Part shown: positions 63,840 through 64,000 of the stretch, in pieces | Position numbering within the stretch: the stretch's first letter is position 1 | Layout of the letters: each line of letters begins with the position of its first letter | Source: Euonymus europaeus | Lineage: Eukaryota > Streptophyta > Magnoliopsida > Celastrales > Celastraceae | Direction of reading: 5' to 3' | DNA length: 64,000 bases | Assembly: GCA_963580455.1 (NCBI GenBank) | Contig: OY756968.1 | Location: 24,955,996-25,019,995, forward strand | The notes under the pieces: generated by a model | What the model saw: the letters and a program-made list of their open reading frames with translations, nothing else | Told to the model about the DNA's origin: nothing | Databases searched by the model: none | Position numbers and translations under genes: made by a program

Positions 63840-64000
63840 CGAGTTCTGAATTCGGTGATTTTTAGCTTGATTTCACACTACTTTTCGAGCTCTAAAATCC
63901 TGGCGTTTCGGATTTTGATTTCAGAACTCGTGGCTAGTAGGTCTCGTTTCACCTAGTTAGCCGCGAAATGTGGTTTCATTATGTAAACGGTTTTATGAAT
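63840..64000. repeat. partial monomer at window edge (161 bp)
   Basis: The last unit is cut by the window end after ttttatgaat (p161). It carries ctaaaatcc, ggcgttt and tttcattatgtaaac. That combination matches the left-hand lineage (for example 27336) and not the unit expected from the 47-monomer repeat at 55709. The array clearly continues beyond the window, and a register change may begin here. Confidence 0.8.

Larger units (their letters stand above)
1..64000. repeat. 173-bp satellite array, entire window
   Basis: A single tandem array of a 173-bp monomer in one orientation. I followed the phase with the recurring start cgagttctga: units begin at 1, 174, 347, 520 and so on. At 24048 the phase is still exact. 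It is +1 after the insertion near 24360 and +2 after the insertion near 50074, and it stays +2 to the last unit start at 63840. This gives 369 complete units plus 161 bp. Units usually differ by a handful of substitutions. No flanking unique DNA, transposon or inversion is visible. The unit length is close to one nucleosome plus linker, as in many centromeric satellites, so a centromeric or pericentromeric location is likely but inferred. I do not recognise the family name. Confidence 0.98.

Noticed and set aside
1..64000. CENP-B box
   Set aside because: I looked for TTCG-N4-A-N2-CGGG on both strands. The nearest match is ttcg and cggg flanking agctctacaatc in G-type units, but the spacing is too long and the central A is out of place.
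1..64000. CRISPR array
   Set aside because: Repeats are contiguous 173-bp units with no alternation of short repeats and unique spacers, and there are no cas genes.
1..64000. Human-type alpha satellite
   Set aside because: The length is close to 171 bp, but the sequence shows no resemblance I recognise, and the unit is CpG-rich.
1..64000. Arabidopsis-type 178-bp centromere repeat
   Set aside because: The unit length differs and I recognise no shared stretch. No other named plant satellite could be matched from memory with confidence, so none is claimed.
1..64000. Plant regulatory cores: ACGT in tacgta, TTGAC at the unit end, TTGACC in T-type units
   Set aside because: Short motifs repeated only because the monomer repeats. 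No gene or promoter context supports a regulatory role.
1..64000. Internal Pol III promoter (A box and B box) in the monomer
   Set aside because: ggctagtagg and ttcgagctct vaguely resemble box sequences, but key positions do not fit and there is no suitable spacing or terminator.
1..64000. Transposable element insertions or target-site duplications
   Set aside because: The 173-bp phase is continuous apart from two one-base insertions, leaving no room for an inserted element.

Overview
The whole 64 kb window is one uninterrupted head-to-tail satellite DNA array. The monomer is 173 bp and the repeat phase can be followed from base 1 to base 64000. There are 369 complete monomers plus a 161-bp partial one at the right edge. 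Only two monomers depart from 173 bp, each by one extra T (24221-24394 and 49999-50172). I see no protein-coding gene, RNA gene, transposon insertion, CRISPR array, telomere repeat or unique sequence on either strand. The monomer at 1-173 is about 40% GC and carries 11 CpG sites (about 1.6 times expectation from its base composition). Nearly every CpG site also occurs as TpG and CpA in other monomers.

Organism: a long, pure array with a nucleosome-scale monomer (about 170-180 bp) is typical of centromeric or pericentromeric satellite in a plant or animal nuclear genome. The CpG-to-TpG/CpA variation suggests a methylated genome, and I lean towards a flowering plant. I do not recognise the family, and the sequence alone does not fix the species. 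Centromere identity is an inference.

Layout: monomers fall into recurrent subfamilies marked by linked substitutions. These are arranged in a mosaic of local higher-order repeats (HORs), not one HOR. From left to right: an 8-monomer spacing at 0.7-2.9 kb; an 8-monomer tandem and then nested 19- and 23-monomer-offset duplications at 3.3-14.9 kb; a 5-monomer tandem at 11.2-13.0 kb; a 7-monomer tandem at 17.6-20.6 kb; 6- then 8-monomer tandems at 20.2-23.9 kb; 13- and 9-monomer offsets at 23.7-27.3 kb; 20- and 24-monomer offsets at 28.0-37.4 kb; a 7-monomer tandem with an internal register shift at 36.3-40.5 kb; a block copied with a 4-monomer expansion at 33.4-35.1 and 40.5-42.9 kb; a diverged boundary near 42.7-43.3 kb; a 12-monomer duplication at 43.6-47.6 kb; a 3-monomer tandem at 48.6-49.7 kb; and 14-, 21- and 47-monomer-offset duplications from 50.9 kb to the end.

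How the parts work together: the monomer contains several dyad symmetries (a 14-bp inverted repeat with one mismatch spanning half the unit, two short hairpins and a 10-bp palindrome). Several chimeric monomers look like preserved unequal-exchange junctions. The window therefore reads as a record of array growth by repeated out-of-register exchange in whole-monomer steps. All variant, count and offset statements were made by eye.
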